Assembly (NCBI RefSeq): GCF_014649015.1
Contig: NZ_BMSF01000014.1
Coordinates: 124,001-188,000, forward strand
DNA: 64,000 bases
Direction: 5' to 3'
DNA from: Streptomyces narbonensis
GTDB taxonomy: Bacteria > Actinomycetota > Actinomycetes > Streptomycetales > Streptomycetaceae
Numbering within the stretch: the first letter of the stretch is position 1; the number at the start of each line of letters is the position of its first letter. The notes beneath the pieces are model-generated. The model was not told the origin of the DNA, ran no database searches, and was given only the letters and a program-made list of their open reading frames with translations. Shown here piece by piece: positions 50,396-59,654 of the stretch. The position numbers and the translations under genes were made by a program.

Positions 50396-52615
50396 GTGAC
50401 CGAGCCTTGGCGTGACCCCCTCCTGCCCGCTGCCGTTCGAGTCGCCGATCTGCTGAGTCGGATGTCGCTGGAGGAGAAGGCGGGTCAACTCGCCGGCTTC
50501 TGGGCCCTGCCGTCCGATCCGGGAGCGCCGGTGGCGCCGATGGAGGACGATTCCGGCGAACCGGCGCCCAGCCTCGACGACATCATCGGGCAGGGTCTCG
50601 GCCAGCTCACCCGGGTGTACGGAACGGCGCCGATCACCGCGGAGACCGGCATGGAGCGGCTCGCCGCGCTCCAGACGCAGGTGACGGAGGCCGGCCGCTT
50701 CGGCATTCCGGCCCTCGCGCACGAGGAGTGTCTGACCGGGTTCATGACGCTCGGGGCCACGGTCTTCCCCGGGCCGCTCGCCTGGGGCGCGTCCTTCGAT
50801 CCCGGGCTCGTGCGGCGGATGGCCGCCGCCATCGGCGACGGGATGCGGCGGGTCGGCGTTCACCAGGGGCTCGCTCCGGTGCTCGACGTGGTCCGCGACT
50901 ACCGGTGGGGCCGTACCGAGGAGTGCGTGGGCGAGGACCCCTACCTCGTCGGCGCGATCGGCACCGCGTACGTCCAGGGCCTGGAAGGCGCGGGCATCGT
51001 GGCGACGCTCAAGCACTTCGCCGGGTACTCGTCCTCGCGCGGCGGCCGGAACATGGCCCCGGTCGCCGTGGGGCCGCGCGAGTTCGCCGACGTGCTGGTC
51101 GAGCCCTTCGTCCGGGCGCTGCGCGAGGGCGGTGCCAGGTCGGTGATGAACAGTTACACCGACGTGGACGGCGTCCCCGTCGCCGCCGACGATCGGCTCC
51201 TCACCGGACTCCTCAGGGACGAGCTCGGCTTCGGCGGCACCGTCGTCGCCGACTACTATTCGGTCTCCTTCCTGGAGTCCCGGCACGGCGTCGCCGGATC
51301 GCGGGGCGCGGCCGGCGCGCTGGCGCTGACCGCCGGAATCGACGTCGAACTGCCCACGGCCCGCTGTTACGGCGAGCCACTGACCGCACTCGTCCGCTCG
51401 GGAGATCTGTCCGAGGCGCTCGTCGACCGGGCCGTGGAGCGGGTGCTGCTGCAGAAGGCCGAGCTCGGCCTGCTCGACCCCGACTGGGAACCCGTCAAGC
51501 CCGAGCCGGTCGACCTCGACCCGCCGGAGAACCGGGCGCTGGCCAGGATCCTGGCCGAGCGGTCCACGGTGCTGCTGGCCAACGACGGCATCCTGCCGCT
51601 GCGGCCGTGCCGGGTCGCGGTCACCGGGCCGTACGCGGACGATCCGCACGCCTTCCTCGGCTGCTACTCCTTCCCGAACCACGTCGCACTCCCCGGCGAT
51701 CCCGGGGTGGAGATCCCGACGCTCGGCGAAGCGCTCGCCGCCGCCGGGTTCACGGTCACCGAGGAGGACCCGGAGGTGAACGTGCTGGTACTCGGCGACC
51801 GGGCCGGCATGTTCGGCCGGGGCACCTCGGGCGAGGGCTGCGACGCCGAGACCCTCGACCTGCCGGGCGACCAGGCCGCGCTCGCCGCCGAGGTCCTCGA
51901 CTCCGGGGTGCCGACCGTCCTGGTCCTCGTCTCCGGACGCCCCTACGCGCTCGGCTCGCTCGCCGATCGGGCGGCGGCCGTCGTCCAGGCCTTCTTCCCC
52001 GGCGAGGAGGGCGGGACGGCGCTGGCCCGGATCATCAGCGGGGCCGCGGAACCGGGCGGGCGGCTCCCCGTCTCCCTCCCCCGCCAGGTCGGCGGTCAGC
52101 CCGGCACCTACCTGCACTCGACGTTGGGCGGTCCGACCGACTGGAGCTCGGTGGACCCGACGCCGCTGTTCCCCTTCGGTCACGGACTGAGCTGGACCAG
52201 CTTCGCCTACTCGGATCTCTCCGTGGATCCCGTCGCCGCGACGGACGGAGCCGTCTCCGTCGCGGTCACCGTGCGCAATGTCGGCGAGGTCACCGGGACG
52301 GAGGTGGTCCAGCTCTACCTGTCGGACCCCGAGGCGTCCGTCGTCCGGGCGAGACGCTGGCTCGCCGGATTCGGCAGGGTCGAGCTGCGGCCGGGCGAGG
52401 CCGCCCGGATCACCTTCTCCGTCCATGCCGACCGGACCTCTTTCACCGGGATCGACCTGCGCAGGAGAGTGGAGCCCGGAGAGATCGGCGTGGCTGTCGG
52501 ACGGTCCAGCGGCGATCTGCCGCTCCAAGGGTCCTTCACCCTGCGCGGCCCCGTACGTCACCCGGGGGCCGACCGGGTCCTGTCCGTGCCGGTCGAGATC
52601 GTGCCGGTGTCGTGA
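50396..52615 (+). CDS. bxlA: GH3 beta-xylosidase (intracellular, BxlA-like)
   Basis: 739 residues without signal peptide, so cytosolic. Three GH3 parts: (alpha/beta)8 barrel with EECLTGFMTLGATVFPGPLA, KHFAGYSSSRGGRN and nucleophile Asp in VVADYYSVSFL; the alpha/beta sandwich (STVLLANDGILPLRPCRVAV, ALAAEVLDSGVPTVLVLVSG); and a C-terminal fibronectin-like domain (VAVTVRNVGEVTGTEVVQLY). Hydrolyses imported xylobiose/xylo-oligosaccharides to xylose. GTG 50396 has AGGAG upstream. Operon with bxlR and the GH43 gene. Confidence 0.92.
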   Translation: MTEPWRDPLLPAAVRVADLLSRMSLEEKAGQLAGFWALPSDPGAPVAPMEDDSGEPAPSLDDIIGQGLGQLTRVYGTAPITAETGMERLAALQTQVTEAGRFGIPALAHEECLTGFMTLGATVFPGPLAWGASFDPGLVRRMAAAIGDGMRRVGVHQGLAPVLDVVRDYRWGRTEECVGEDPYLVGAIGTAYVQGLEGAGIVATLKHFAGYSSSRGGRNMAPVAVGPREFADVLVEPFVRALREGGARSVMNSYTDVDGVPVAADDRLLTGLLRDELGFGGTVVADYYSVSFLESRHGVAGSRGAAGALALTAGIDVELPTARCYGEPLTALVRSGDLSEALVDRAVERVLLQKAELGLLDPDWEPVKPEPVDLDPPENRALARILAERSTVLLANDGILPLRPCRVAVTGPYADDPHAFLGCYSFPNHVALPGDPGVEIPTLGEALAAAGFTVTEEDPEVNVLVLGDRAGMFGRGTSGEGCDAETLDLPGDQAALAAEVLDSGVPTVLVLVSGRPYALGSLADRAAAVVQAFFPGEEGGTALARIISGAAEPGGRLPVSLPRQVGGQPGTYLHSTLGGPTDWSSVDPTPLFPFGHGLSWTSFAYSDLSVDPVAATDGAVSVAVTVRNVGEVTGTEVVQLYLSDPEASVVRARRWLAGFGRVELRPGEAARITFSVHADRTSFTGIDLRRRVEPGEIGVAVGRSSGDLPLQGSFTLRGPVRHPGADRVLSVPVEIVPVS

Positions 52616-54087
52616 GCGCGGCGTTCGGCGATCCCGTACTGCCGGGGTTCCGGCCCGACCCGTCCGTCTGCCGGGTAGGGGCGGACTACTACCTGGTGAC
52701 GTCCAGCTTCGAGTGGTTCCCGGGGCTTCCCCTGTTCCACAGCCGCGATCTCGTGAACTGGCGACGTCTCGGCTCCGCGCTGGACCGGCCGTCCCAGCTC
52801 GACCTCGACGGGTGCGAGCCCTCACGCGGCCTGTTCGCGCCGACGATCCGGCACCATGACGGGCTCTTCCATCTCGTCTGCACGCTGATGGACGGCCCCG
52901 GCCATTTCGTCGTCACGGCGGCCGACCCGGCCGGACCGTGGTCGGAACCGTACTGGCTGGAAGGAGCGGGCTTCGACCCGTCGCTGTTCTTCGACGACGG
53001 GCCGGACGGAGACGGCCGGGCCTGGTTCACCGCCGCCCGCGTCCTGGACGAGGCCGCCGGCCGCACCGAGATCTGGATGCGTGAGTACCTTCCCCGCGAA
53101 CGACGGCTCACGGGGCCCGAACACGTCCTGTGGTCGGGAAGCCGGCCGGGCGCACGCTGGTCGGAGGCCCCGCACCTCTACCGGATCGACGGTACCTATC
53201 TCCTGCTCACCGCGGAGGGCGGCACCGATGTGGACCACAGCGTGGTGGCCGCCCTCGCCGACCACGTGACCGGCCCGTACGAGAGCTCCCCCGGCAATCC
53301 GGTTCTGCCTCCCGCCCGGAAGGGCCCCGTCACCTGCACCGGGCACGCCGACCTCGTGCGGACCCCGTGCGGCGACTGGCGGGCGGTCCTCCTGGGTGTC
53401 CGCCCGGGCTCCGCCATCGGACGCGAGACCTTCCTCAGCGGGGTCACCTGGAGCGATGGTTGGCCGGCCTTCTCCCCCGTCGAGCACACCAGCCCCCGCC
53501 GCCGTCTCCACGACGACTTCGCCGCCCTCTCCACCGACTGGAGCACCCTGCGCACCCCACGTGCGCCGTTCTGGACCACCGGCGACGGGCTCCGCCTCCG
53601 GCTCCGTCCCGAACGCCTCGGCGAACGCACCGTCCCGTCCCTCCTGGTCCGCCCGCAGGAACAGCCCGACTGCGACGTGTCCACCGAGCTGCACTTCACT
53701 CCCGCGGCACCGGGCGAACAGGCCGGCCTCGCCGTAGTCGTCGACGACGACACCCACCTCCTCTTCCTTCGCACCGAGGAAGGGCTCGTCCTCCGCCGCG
53801 GGCCCGAGGTCCTGGCGGGCGTTCCCGTACCCCCGGGGCCCGTTCGCCTGGGGGTCCGCGTCCGGGGCTTCAGCCACACCTTCGCCCACGCGGCGCCCGA
53901 CGGTGCCTGGCAGGACCTGGCCACCGTCGAAGCCACCTTCCTCACGCCGCTGTTCACCAGCGTCCAGCTCGGCCTCTACGCCACCTCCCACGGCCGCCCG
54001 TCCACGAACCAAGCCCATTTCACGTGGTTCGACGTCACGTATCCGCACCGCCCGGAGGCGCGTGACATCGGCGAACCGGAAAGGTGA
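52612..54087 (+). CDS. GH43 beta-xylosidase/arabinofuranosidase (intracellular)
   Basis: 491 residues, GTG 52612 overlapping the GH3 stop (GTGA). The five-bladed propeller starts with FGDPVLPGFRPDPSVCRVG (general-base Asp in RPDPS), includes the ADYYLVTSSFEWFPGLPLFH block typical of beta-xylosidases, a GFDPSLFFDDG segment, and SEAPHLYRIDGTYLLLTAEG with the acid Glu. A C-terminal beta-sandwich of the GH43/DUF1349 type (LHDDFAALSTDWSTLRTPRA onward) completes it. Complements the GH3 enzyme on substituted oligosaccharides. Confidence 0.93.
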   Translation: MSAAFGDPVLPGFRPDPSVCRVGADYYLVTSSFEWFPGLPLFHSRDLVNWRRLGSALDRPSQLDLDGCEPSRGLFAPTIRHHDGLFHLVCTLMDGPGHFVVTAADPAGPWSEPYWLEGAGFDPSLFFDDGPDGDGRAWFTAARVLDEAAGRTEIWMREYLPRERRLTGPEHVLWSGSRPGARWSEAPHLYRIDGTYLLLTAEGGTDVDHSVVAALADHVTGPYESSPGNPVLPPARKGPVTCTGHADLVRTPCGDWRAVLLGVRPGSAIGRETFLSGVTWSDGWPAFSPVEHTSPRRRLHDDFAALSTDWSTLRTPRAPFWTTGDGLRLRLRPERLGERTVPSLLVRPQEQPDCDVSTELHFTPAAPGEQAGLAVVVDDDTHLLFLRTEEGLVLRRGPEVLAGVPVPPGPVRLGVRVRGFSHTFAHAAPDGAWQDLATVEATFLTPLFTSVQLGLYATSHGRPSTNQAHFTWFDVTYPHRPEARDIGEPER

Positions 54088-54115
54088 TCCGCGCCGAGAA
54101 CTCCTTTTGAGACAC

Positions 54116-54150
54116 GCGGCCCATGTCGAAACAATTTCGACAGGGGCCGC
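54116..54150. terminator. Hairpin after GH43 with a CGAA/TTCG dyad in its stem
   Basis: GCGGCCC-A-TGTCGAAA / TTTCGACA-G-GGGCCGC: 16-bp stem with one mismatch and a CAA loop, 28 bases after the GH43 stop. The upper stem, TGTCGAAA-CAA-TTTCGACA, contains CGAA-N5-TTCG, so the element is both a good terminator and a possible repressor box. Confidence 0.65.
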
Positions 54151-54214
54151 TTCGTCGTCGCGCTCCAGAATTCTCTCAGCGGATCGCCAGAAAGGACCCC
54201 ACAGGTCACCTTAT

Positions 54215-54262
54215 CGAAAACTCTTCGAAACACTTGACATGGCCCTGACCTGTTTCCAGACT
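54215..54262 (+). promoter_or_regulatory. xlnA promoter with CGAA-N5-TTCG operator
   Basis: CGAAAACTCTTCG (54215-54227) directly precedes TTGACA (54234-54239); CAGACT (54257-54262) follows after 17 bases. The start point would be near 54269, leaving a leader of about 160 bases before the ATG at 54428. The 340-base gap 54088-54427 holds this promoter and the hairpin above, no further gene. Confidence 0.75.
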
Positions 54263-54427
54263 GAATCCCGAGGCGCCGCCGCCCCTTCACCTGCGTGTCG
54301 CGGCACCGGCCTCGAATCACTGCGCCCTGATGGTCCGCGCCCTATTTCGACGGACGCGGACATCGCCCCGCGGAATCCTTCCGCCGCGCTCGCTTCCATC
54401 CGTGATTTCCGTCCTGGAGGTCCATTC

Positions 54428-55876
54428 ATGCGTTCACACCCCATTCCCCCGTCCACCGTCCGCCGGAAAATCGGCGGCCTGTGCGCGGCGCTGATCGTCG
54501 GCGTCCTCGGTGCCGCCACCGTGCTGGTGGCGCCGCCGGCCTCACACGCCGCCGAGAGCACGCTCGGCAGCGCGGCGGCGCAGAGCGGCCGGTACTTCGG
54601 CACCGCCATCGCCTCGGGAAGGCTCGGCGACTCGACGTACACGACGATCGCGAACCGCGAGTTCAACTCGGTGACGGCCGAGAACGAGATGAAGATCGAC
54701 GCCACCGAGCCCCAGCAGGGCCAGTTCAACTTCACCGCCGGCGACCGCGTCTACAACTGGGCGGTGCAGAACGGCAAGCAGGTACGGGGCCACACGCTGG
54801 CCTGGCACTCCCAGCAGCCCGGCTGGATGCAGAACCTCAGCGGCGGCGCGCTGCGCCAGGCCATGACCAACCACATCAACGGCGTGATGGCCCACTACAA
54901 GGGCAAGATTCGCCAGTGGGACGTCGTGAACGAGGCCTTCGCCGACGGCAGTTCCGGAGCCCGGCGCGACTCCAACCTGCAGCGCAGCGGCAACGACTGG
55001 ATCGAGGTCGCCTTCCGCACCGCACGCGCCGCCGACCCGGCCGCCAAGCTCTGCTACAACGACTACAACGTCGAGAACTGGACCTGGGCCAAGACCCAGG
55101 CCATGTACGCCATGGTCCGGGACTTCAAGCAGCGCGGCGTGCCCATCGACTGCGTCGGCTTCCAGTCCCACTTCAACAACGACAGTCCGTACAACAGCAA
55201 CTTCCGCACCACCCTGCAGAGCTTCGCCGCCCTCGGCGTCGACGTGGCCATCACCGAACTCGACATCCAGGGCGCCTCGGGCACGACCTACGCCAACGTG
55301 ACCAACGACTGCCTGGCCGTCCCGCGCTGCCTCGGCATCACCGTCTGGGGTGTCCGCGACACCGACTCCTGGCGAGCCGAGCACACGCCGCTGCTGTTCA
55401 ACGGCGACGGCAGCAAGAAGCCCGCCTACTCCTCCGTTCTCAACGCGCTCAACTCCGGCTCCCCCAACCCCAACCCCACTCCGACCCCCTCCCCCGGCTC
55501 CGGAGCGATCAAGGGAGTCGCCTCGGGCCGCTGCCTGGACGTACCCGGTGCCGTCACCACCGACGGCACCCAGGTCCAGCTGTGGGACTGCAACAACCGC
55601 ACCAACCAGCAGTGGACCCATACCGCCGCGGGTGAGCTCAGGGTCTACGGCGACAAGTGCCTGGACGCCGCCGGCACCGGCAACGGCGCCAAGGTCCAGA
55701 TCTACAGCTGCTGGGGCGGCGACAACCAGAAGTGGCGCCTCAACTCCGACGGATCCATCGTCGGCGTCCAGTCCGGCCTCTGCCTCGACGCCGCTGCCAA
55801 CGGCACCGCCAACGGCACCCTGATCCAGCTCTACTCCTGCTGGAACAGCGGCAACCAGCGCTGGACCCGCACCTGA
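54428..55876 (+). CDS. xlnA: Secreted endo-1,4-beta-xylanase, GH10-CBM13 (XlnA type)
   Basis: 482 residues, matching the remembered Streptomyces lividans XlnA nearly throughout. Signal peptide (LIVGVLGAATVLVAPPASHA), GH10 barrel from ESTLGSAAAQSGRYFGTAIA with acid/base Glu in QWDVVNEAFADG and nucleophile in ITELDIQGAS, a PNPNPTPTPSP linker, and CBM13 with three QxW repeats (GRCLDVPGAVTTDGT, DKCLDAAGTGNG, GLCLDAAANGTANGT). Main depolymerising xylanase. ATG 54428 has GGAGG upstream; a CGAA-N5-TTCG box sits at its promoter. Confidence 0.96.
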   Translation: MRSHPIPPSTVRRKIGGLCAALIVGVLGAATVLVAPPASHAAESTLGSAAAQSGRYFGTAIASGRLGDSTYTTIANREFNSVTAENEMKIDATEPQQGQFNFTAGDRVYNWAVQNGKQVRGHTLAWHSQQPGWMQNLSGGALRQAMTNHINGVMAHYKGKIRQWDVVNEAFADGSSGARRDSNLQRSGNDWIEVAFRTARAADPAAKLCYNDYNVENWTWAKTQAMYAMVRDFKQRGVPIDCVGFQSHFNNDSPYNSNFRTTLQSFAALGVDVAITELDIQGASGTTYANVTNDCLAVPRCLGITVWGVRDTDSWRAEHTPLLFNGDGSKKPAYSSVLNALNSGSPNPNPTPTPSPGSGAIKGVASGRCLDVPGAVTTDGTQVQLWDCNNRTNQQWTHTAAGELRVYGDKCLDAAGTGNGAKVQIYSCWGGDNQKWRLNSDGSIVGVQSGLCLDAAANGTANGTLIQLYSCWNSGNQRWTRT

Positions 55877-55901
55877 CCTGCCACGGCGAAAGGGTGAACC
55901 G

Positions 55902-57269
55902 ATGAAGACCTACGCTGCGGCAGCCCCCACCCCTCCACAAGGACATCGCTGGTGGTCGCGGTTCGCCGTCGTGATGGCGGCGGCACTCGCGCTCGGCACG
56001 CTCGTGGTGGCGAAGCCGACGCCCGCCGAGGCGGCGACGGTGGACACCAACGCCTCGTACGTCCTGGTCAACCGCAACAGCGGCAAGGCGCTGGACGTCT
56101 ACGGCGCGTCCACCGCCGACGGCGCGCGGGTCAGCCAGTGGACGCGCAACGACGGAACCAACCAGCAGTGGCAGTTCGCGGACTCCGGCGGCGGCTTCTA
56201 CCGGCTCAAGGCCCGGCATTCGGGGAAGGTTCTCGACGTGGCCGGCGCCTCGACCACCGACGGTGCCGCGATCCAGCAGTGGGCCGACGGCAACGGGGCC
56301 AACCAGCAATTCCGACTGGCCGACTCCGACGCGGGCTACGTCCGGCTGATCAACCGCAACAGCGGCAAGGCGGTGGAGGTGCAGGGTGCCTCCACCGCCG
56401 ACGGCGCCAACGTCGTCCAGTACACCGACTGGGGCGGTGCCAACCAGCAATGGCAGATGGTCAAGCTGTCGTCCGGTGGCGGCGCCTGCGGCAGCGCCCC
56501 GACTCTGACCAGCGGTACGCACACGATTCAGAGCGGCGGCAAGAGCCGCAGCTTCATCCTCAGGGTTCCCGTCGGCTACGACAACGCCCGTCCCTACCGG
56601 CTGATCTTCGCGTTCCACTGGCGGGGCGGAACCGCCGGCGAAGTCGCCTCGGGCGGAACGAGCGGAAACGCCTGGTCCTACTACGGTCAGCAGGAACAGT
56701 CGGACAACAGCGCGATCCTCGTCGCCCCCCAGGGCCTCGGCAACGGCTGGGCCAACTCGGGCGGTGAGGACATCACCTTCGTCGACGACATGATCCGGCG
56801 CATCGAAGGCGGCCTCTGTGTCAACACGGCGCAGCGCTTCGCCACGGGGTTCAGCTGGGGCGGCGGCATGAGCTACGCACTCGCATGCAGCCGGGCGAAC
56901 GTCTTCAGGGCTGTCGCGGTCATCTCCGGCGGCGAGATCAGCGGGTGCAGCGGCGGCACCCAGCCCATCGCCTACTTCGGAATCCACGGCATCGGCGACT
57001 CCGTCCTCAACGTCGCGCAGGGACGGTCCCTGCGCGACAGGTTCGTCCGCGCCAACGGCTGCACTCCGCAGAGCCCGCGCGAACCCGCGCCGGGCAGCCG
57101 GACGCACATCACCACCACCTACTCCGGCTGCCGTGCCGGGTACCCGGTCCAATGGGCCGCGTTCGACGGCGGCCACATCCCCGGTCCGGTCGACGGCTCC
57201 TCCGGCGAGAGCGGCGTCGCGACCTGGACCAAGGGAGAGATCTGGAGGTTCTTCGCACAGTTCCAGTGA
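55902..57269 (+). CDS. Secreted CE1-type (feruloyl/acetyl xylan) esterase with N-terminal ricin-type domain
   Basis: 455 residues: signal peptide (VVMAAALALGTLVVAKPTPA), a ricin-type trefoil (about 46-185; NRNSGKALDVYGASTADGAR, NQQWQ repeats), then an alpha/beta hydrolase (about 195-455) of the LpqC/feruloyl-esterase/PHB-depolymerase type. Nucleophile Ser is in ATGFSWGGGMSY, catalytic His in FDGGHIPGP. It would remove ferulic or acetyl groups from arabinoxylan; which one is not certain. 25 bases after xlnA, so co-transcribed. Its trefoil is strongly similar to that of the GH62 enzyme at 39399. Confidence 0.88.
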   Translation: MKTYAAAAPTPPQGHRWWSRFAVVMAAALALGTLVVAKPTPAEAATVDTNASYVLVNRNSGKALDVYGASTADGARVSQWTRNDGTNQQWQFADSGGGFYRLKARHSGKVLDVAGASTTDGAAIQQWADGNGANQQFRLADSDAGYVRLINRNSGKAVEVQGASTADGANVVQYTDWGGANQQWQMVKLSSGGGACGSAPTLTSGTHTIQSGGKSRSFILRVPVGYDNARPYRLIFAFHWRGGTAGEVASGGTSGNAWSYYGQQEQSDNSAILVAPQGLGNGWANSGGEDITFVDDMIRRIEGGLCVNTAQRFATGFSWGGGMSYALACSRANVFRAVAVISGGEISGCSGGTQPIAYFGIHGIGDSVLNVAQGRSLRDRFVRANGCTPQSPREPAPGSRTHITTTYSGCRAGYPVQWAAFDGGHIPGPVDGSSGESGVATWTKGEIWRFFAQFQ

Positions 57270-57285
57270 CACGCCCGTACCAGCG

Positions 57286-57314
57286 AGGGGAGCCAGGATG
57301 ATCCTGGCTCCCCT
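57286..57314. terminator. Bidirectional terminator between esterase and araD
   Basis: AGGGGAGCCAGGA / TCCTGGCTCCCCT, perfect 13-bp stem, TGA loop, in the 53-base convergent gap. Confidence 0.9.
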
Positions 57315-57322
57315 TCGTGCGG

Positions 57323-58036
57323 TCAGACGGAGGGAGAATTGCCGTAGTAGGCGTCCGGGCCGTGCTTGCGTGTGAAGTGGCGGTCCAGGAGGTGCTGCGG
57401 AGGCTCGACCGTGCCCAGCGCGATGGTGTGGAGGGCCATCTCGGCCACCGCCTCGCAGATGATGGCGTGCTCCAGAGACGCGGTGGCGTCGGCGCCCCAG
57501 GTGAAGGGGCCGTGGTGGGCGACCAGGGCACCGGGGACCTCGCGGGCCCGGGTGTCGTCACGGCCCAGCAGGTCCACGATGACCTGGCCGGTGTTGTACT
57601 CGTAGCCCGTGGCGCACTGCTGGGGGGTGAGGGCCGCGGTGACGGGGACGGGACCGTTGAAGGTGTCCGCGTGGGTCGTGCCGAGCACCGGTATCGGACG
57701 CCGGGCCTGGGCGAAGGCGACGGCGTGGGTGGAGTGCGTGTGGGTCACGCCTCCGATGGAGGGGAAGGCCAGGTAGAGGCTCCGGTGCGTCTCCGTGTCG
57801 GTGGACGGTCGCAGGTGGCCCTCCACGACGCTTCCGTCGGACAGGGAGACGACGACCAGGTCCTCCTCGCTCAGCACGTCGTAGGCCACACCCGAGGGCT
57901 TGATGACGAAGACGCCGGCCTGTCGGTCCACACCGCTCACGTTGCCCCAGGTGAGGGTGGCCAGACCGGCCCGGGGGATGCGGAGGTTGGCCTCCAGCAC
58001 CTCCCGGCGCAGTTCCTTGGAGACGGCGGTGGTCAC
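57323..58036 (-). CDS. araD: L-ribulose-5-phosphate 4-epimerase
   Basis: 237 residues, close to AraD length. Class II aldolase/epimerase fold: LATLTWGNVSGVDRQ near the N-terminus, FVIKPSGVAYDVLSEEDLVV, the metal-binding THTHSTHAVAFAQ and LVAHHGPFTWGADA. Converts L-ribulose-5-P to D-xylulose-5-P, joining arabinose to the pentose phosphate route. GTG 58036 is chosen on length and an upstream GGAG; GTG 58084, overlapping the araA stop, would add 16 residues without homology. Last gene of the araBAD operon (order B-A-D). Confidence 0.93.
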   Translation of the reverse strand: MTTAVSKELRREVLEANLRIPRAGLATLTWGNVSGVDRQAGVFVIKPSGVAYDVLSEEDLVVVSLSDGSVVEGHLRPSTDTETHRSLYLAFPSIGGVTHTHSTHAVAFAQARRPIPVLGTTHADTFNGPVPVTAALTPQQCATGYEYNTGQVIVDLLGRDDTRAREVPGALVAHHGPFTWGADATASLEHAIICEAVAEMALHTIALGTVEPPQHLLDRHFTRKHGPDAYYGNSPSV

Positions 58037-58080
58037 GGAGGGCTCCGTCCTCGTGGGGATGGATGGGGTGGCGGGGGTGC

Positions 58081-59589
58081 TCACAGGCTCTGGGCCAGAC
58101 GGTGGTACGCCTGGTTCCAGCGCAGCTCGCGCGTGAAGGTCCGGACCGTGGTGTCCTCGTCGATGACGGCGAGTTCGGTCCGCAGCATCTCGGCGAGGTC
58201 GTCGAGCTCCTCGCCGCCGAGGGCGGTGGTCAGGACGGTGTGGTGCGGTGCTCCGGCCGTCAGCCAGGCCTCGGTGGAGGTGCGCAGGTCGGGACGGGGG
58301 CGCCAGACGGCCCGGGCGACGGGGAGCTTGGGCAGCGGCTCGGGCGGCGCGACGACGTCGATGTGGTTGGCGACGAGGCGGAACCGGTCGCCCATGTCGG
58401 CGAGACCGACGACGACGGCCGGACCGGGATCCGCGTCGAAGACGAGTCGGACCGGGTCCTCGCGTCCGCCGATCCCGAGCGCGTGGATCTCGCAGCTGGG
58501 CGTGGCCGTCGTGAGGGAGGGGCAGACCTCCAGCATGTGGGCGCCGAGGATGAGTTCCCGGCCTGGCGTGAGGTCGTACGTGTAGTCCTCCATGAAGGAG
58601 GTGCCGCCGGGCAGGCCGTGAGCCATCGCCTTCAGCGCGCGCAGCAGGGTGGAGGTCTTCCAGTCCCCTTCGCCGCCGAAGCCGTAGCCGTCCGCCATCA
58701 GGCGCTGCACGGCGAGGCCGGGCAGCTGGCGCAGGCCGCCGAGGTCCTCGAAGTTGGTGGTGAAGGCGCGGAACCCGCCTTCCGTGAGGAAGGTGCGCAG
58801 ACCCGCTTCGACGCGGGCGGCGTAGCGCAGGGATTCGTGGCGCTCGCCGCCGGGCCGCAGCTCTGGCGTGAGGGCGTAGAGGTCCTGGTACTCCTTGACG
58901 AGGGCGGTGACGGTGTCCTCTTCGGTGGCGTCGACCACGGCGACGAGGTCGTTGACGCCGTACGTGTTGACCGAGACCCCGAACCGCAGCTGCGCCTCGA
59001 CCTTGTCGCCTTCGGTGACGGCGACGTCGCGCATGTTGTCGCCGAACCTGGCGAGTTTGAGGGTGGTGAGTTCGGAGCGGCCGACGGCGGCGCGGGCCCA
59101 ACCGGCGATGCGGTCGACGACGTCGGGGGCGGAGACGTGGCCGGCCACGGTCTTGCGCGGGACACCGAGGCGGGTCTGGACGAAGCCGAACTCGCGGTCG
59201 CCGTGGGCGGCCTGGTTCAGGTTCATGAAGTCCATGTCGATGGTGGACCAGGGCAGTTGGCGGTTGGCCTGGGTGTGCAGGTGGAGCAGGGGCTTGCTCA
59301 GGGCGTCGAGGCCGGCGATCCACATCTTGGCCGGGGAGAAGGTGTGCATCCAGGCGATGAGGCCGATGCAGCGGTCGTCGGCGTTGGCCTCCAGGCAGAT
59401 CGCGCGGATGGCGGCCGCGTCGGTGAGGACCGGCTTCCACACCACGCGGACGGTCATCCGTGGCTGCCTGGCGAGGGTGTCGCAGATGGCACGGGACTGG
59501 TCGGCGACCTGAGCCAGGGTGTCGTCCCCGTAGAGGGCCTGGCTGCCGGTGAGAAACCAGATCTCGCGGTCGGGCTGGGCGAGCGTCAT
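58081..59589 (-). CDS. araA: L-arabinose isomerase
   Basis: 502 residues, family length. Start EIWFLTGSQALYGDDTLAQV is characteristic; further family blocks include LIAWMHTFSPAKMWIAGLDA, LHLHTQANRQLPWSTIDMDF, the catalytic-Glu region GGFRAFTTNFEDLGGLRQLP, and GYGFGGEGDWKTSTLLRALK. Interconverts L-arabinose and L-ribulose in the cytosol. Between araB (65 bases upstream) and araD. Confidence 0.97.
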   Translation of the reverse strand: MTLAQPDREIWFLTGSQALYGDDTLAQVADQSRAICDTLARQPRMTVRVVWKPVLTDAAAIRAICLEANADDRCIGLIAWMHTFSPAKMWIAGLDALSKPLLHLHTQANRQLPWSTIDMDFMNLNQAAHGDREFGFVQTRLGVPRKTVAGHVSAPDVVDRIAGWARAAVGRSELTTLKLARFGDNMRDVAVTEGDKVEAQLRFGVSVNTYGVNDLVAVVDATEEDTVTALVKEYQDLYALTPELRPGGERHESLRYAARVEAGLRTFLTEGGFRAFTTNFEDLGGLRQLPGLAVQRLMADGYGFGGEGDWKTSTLLRALKAMAHGLPGGTSFMEDYTYDLTPGRELILGAHMLEVCPSLTTATPSCEIHALGIGGREDPVRLVFDADPGPAVVVGLADMGDRFRLVANHIDVVAPPEPLPKLPVARAVWRPRPDLRTSTEAWLTAGAPHHTVLTTALGGEELDDLAEMLRTELAVIDEDTTVRTFTRELRWNQAYHRLAQSL

Positions 59590-59654
59590 GTCGGGTGTGC
59601 TCCTCGGAGGTGCTGGGGCGGAGAGTTCGGGCCTACGGGGGGAGGCGGGCCGGG

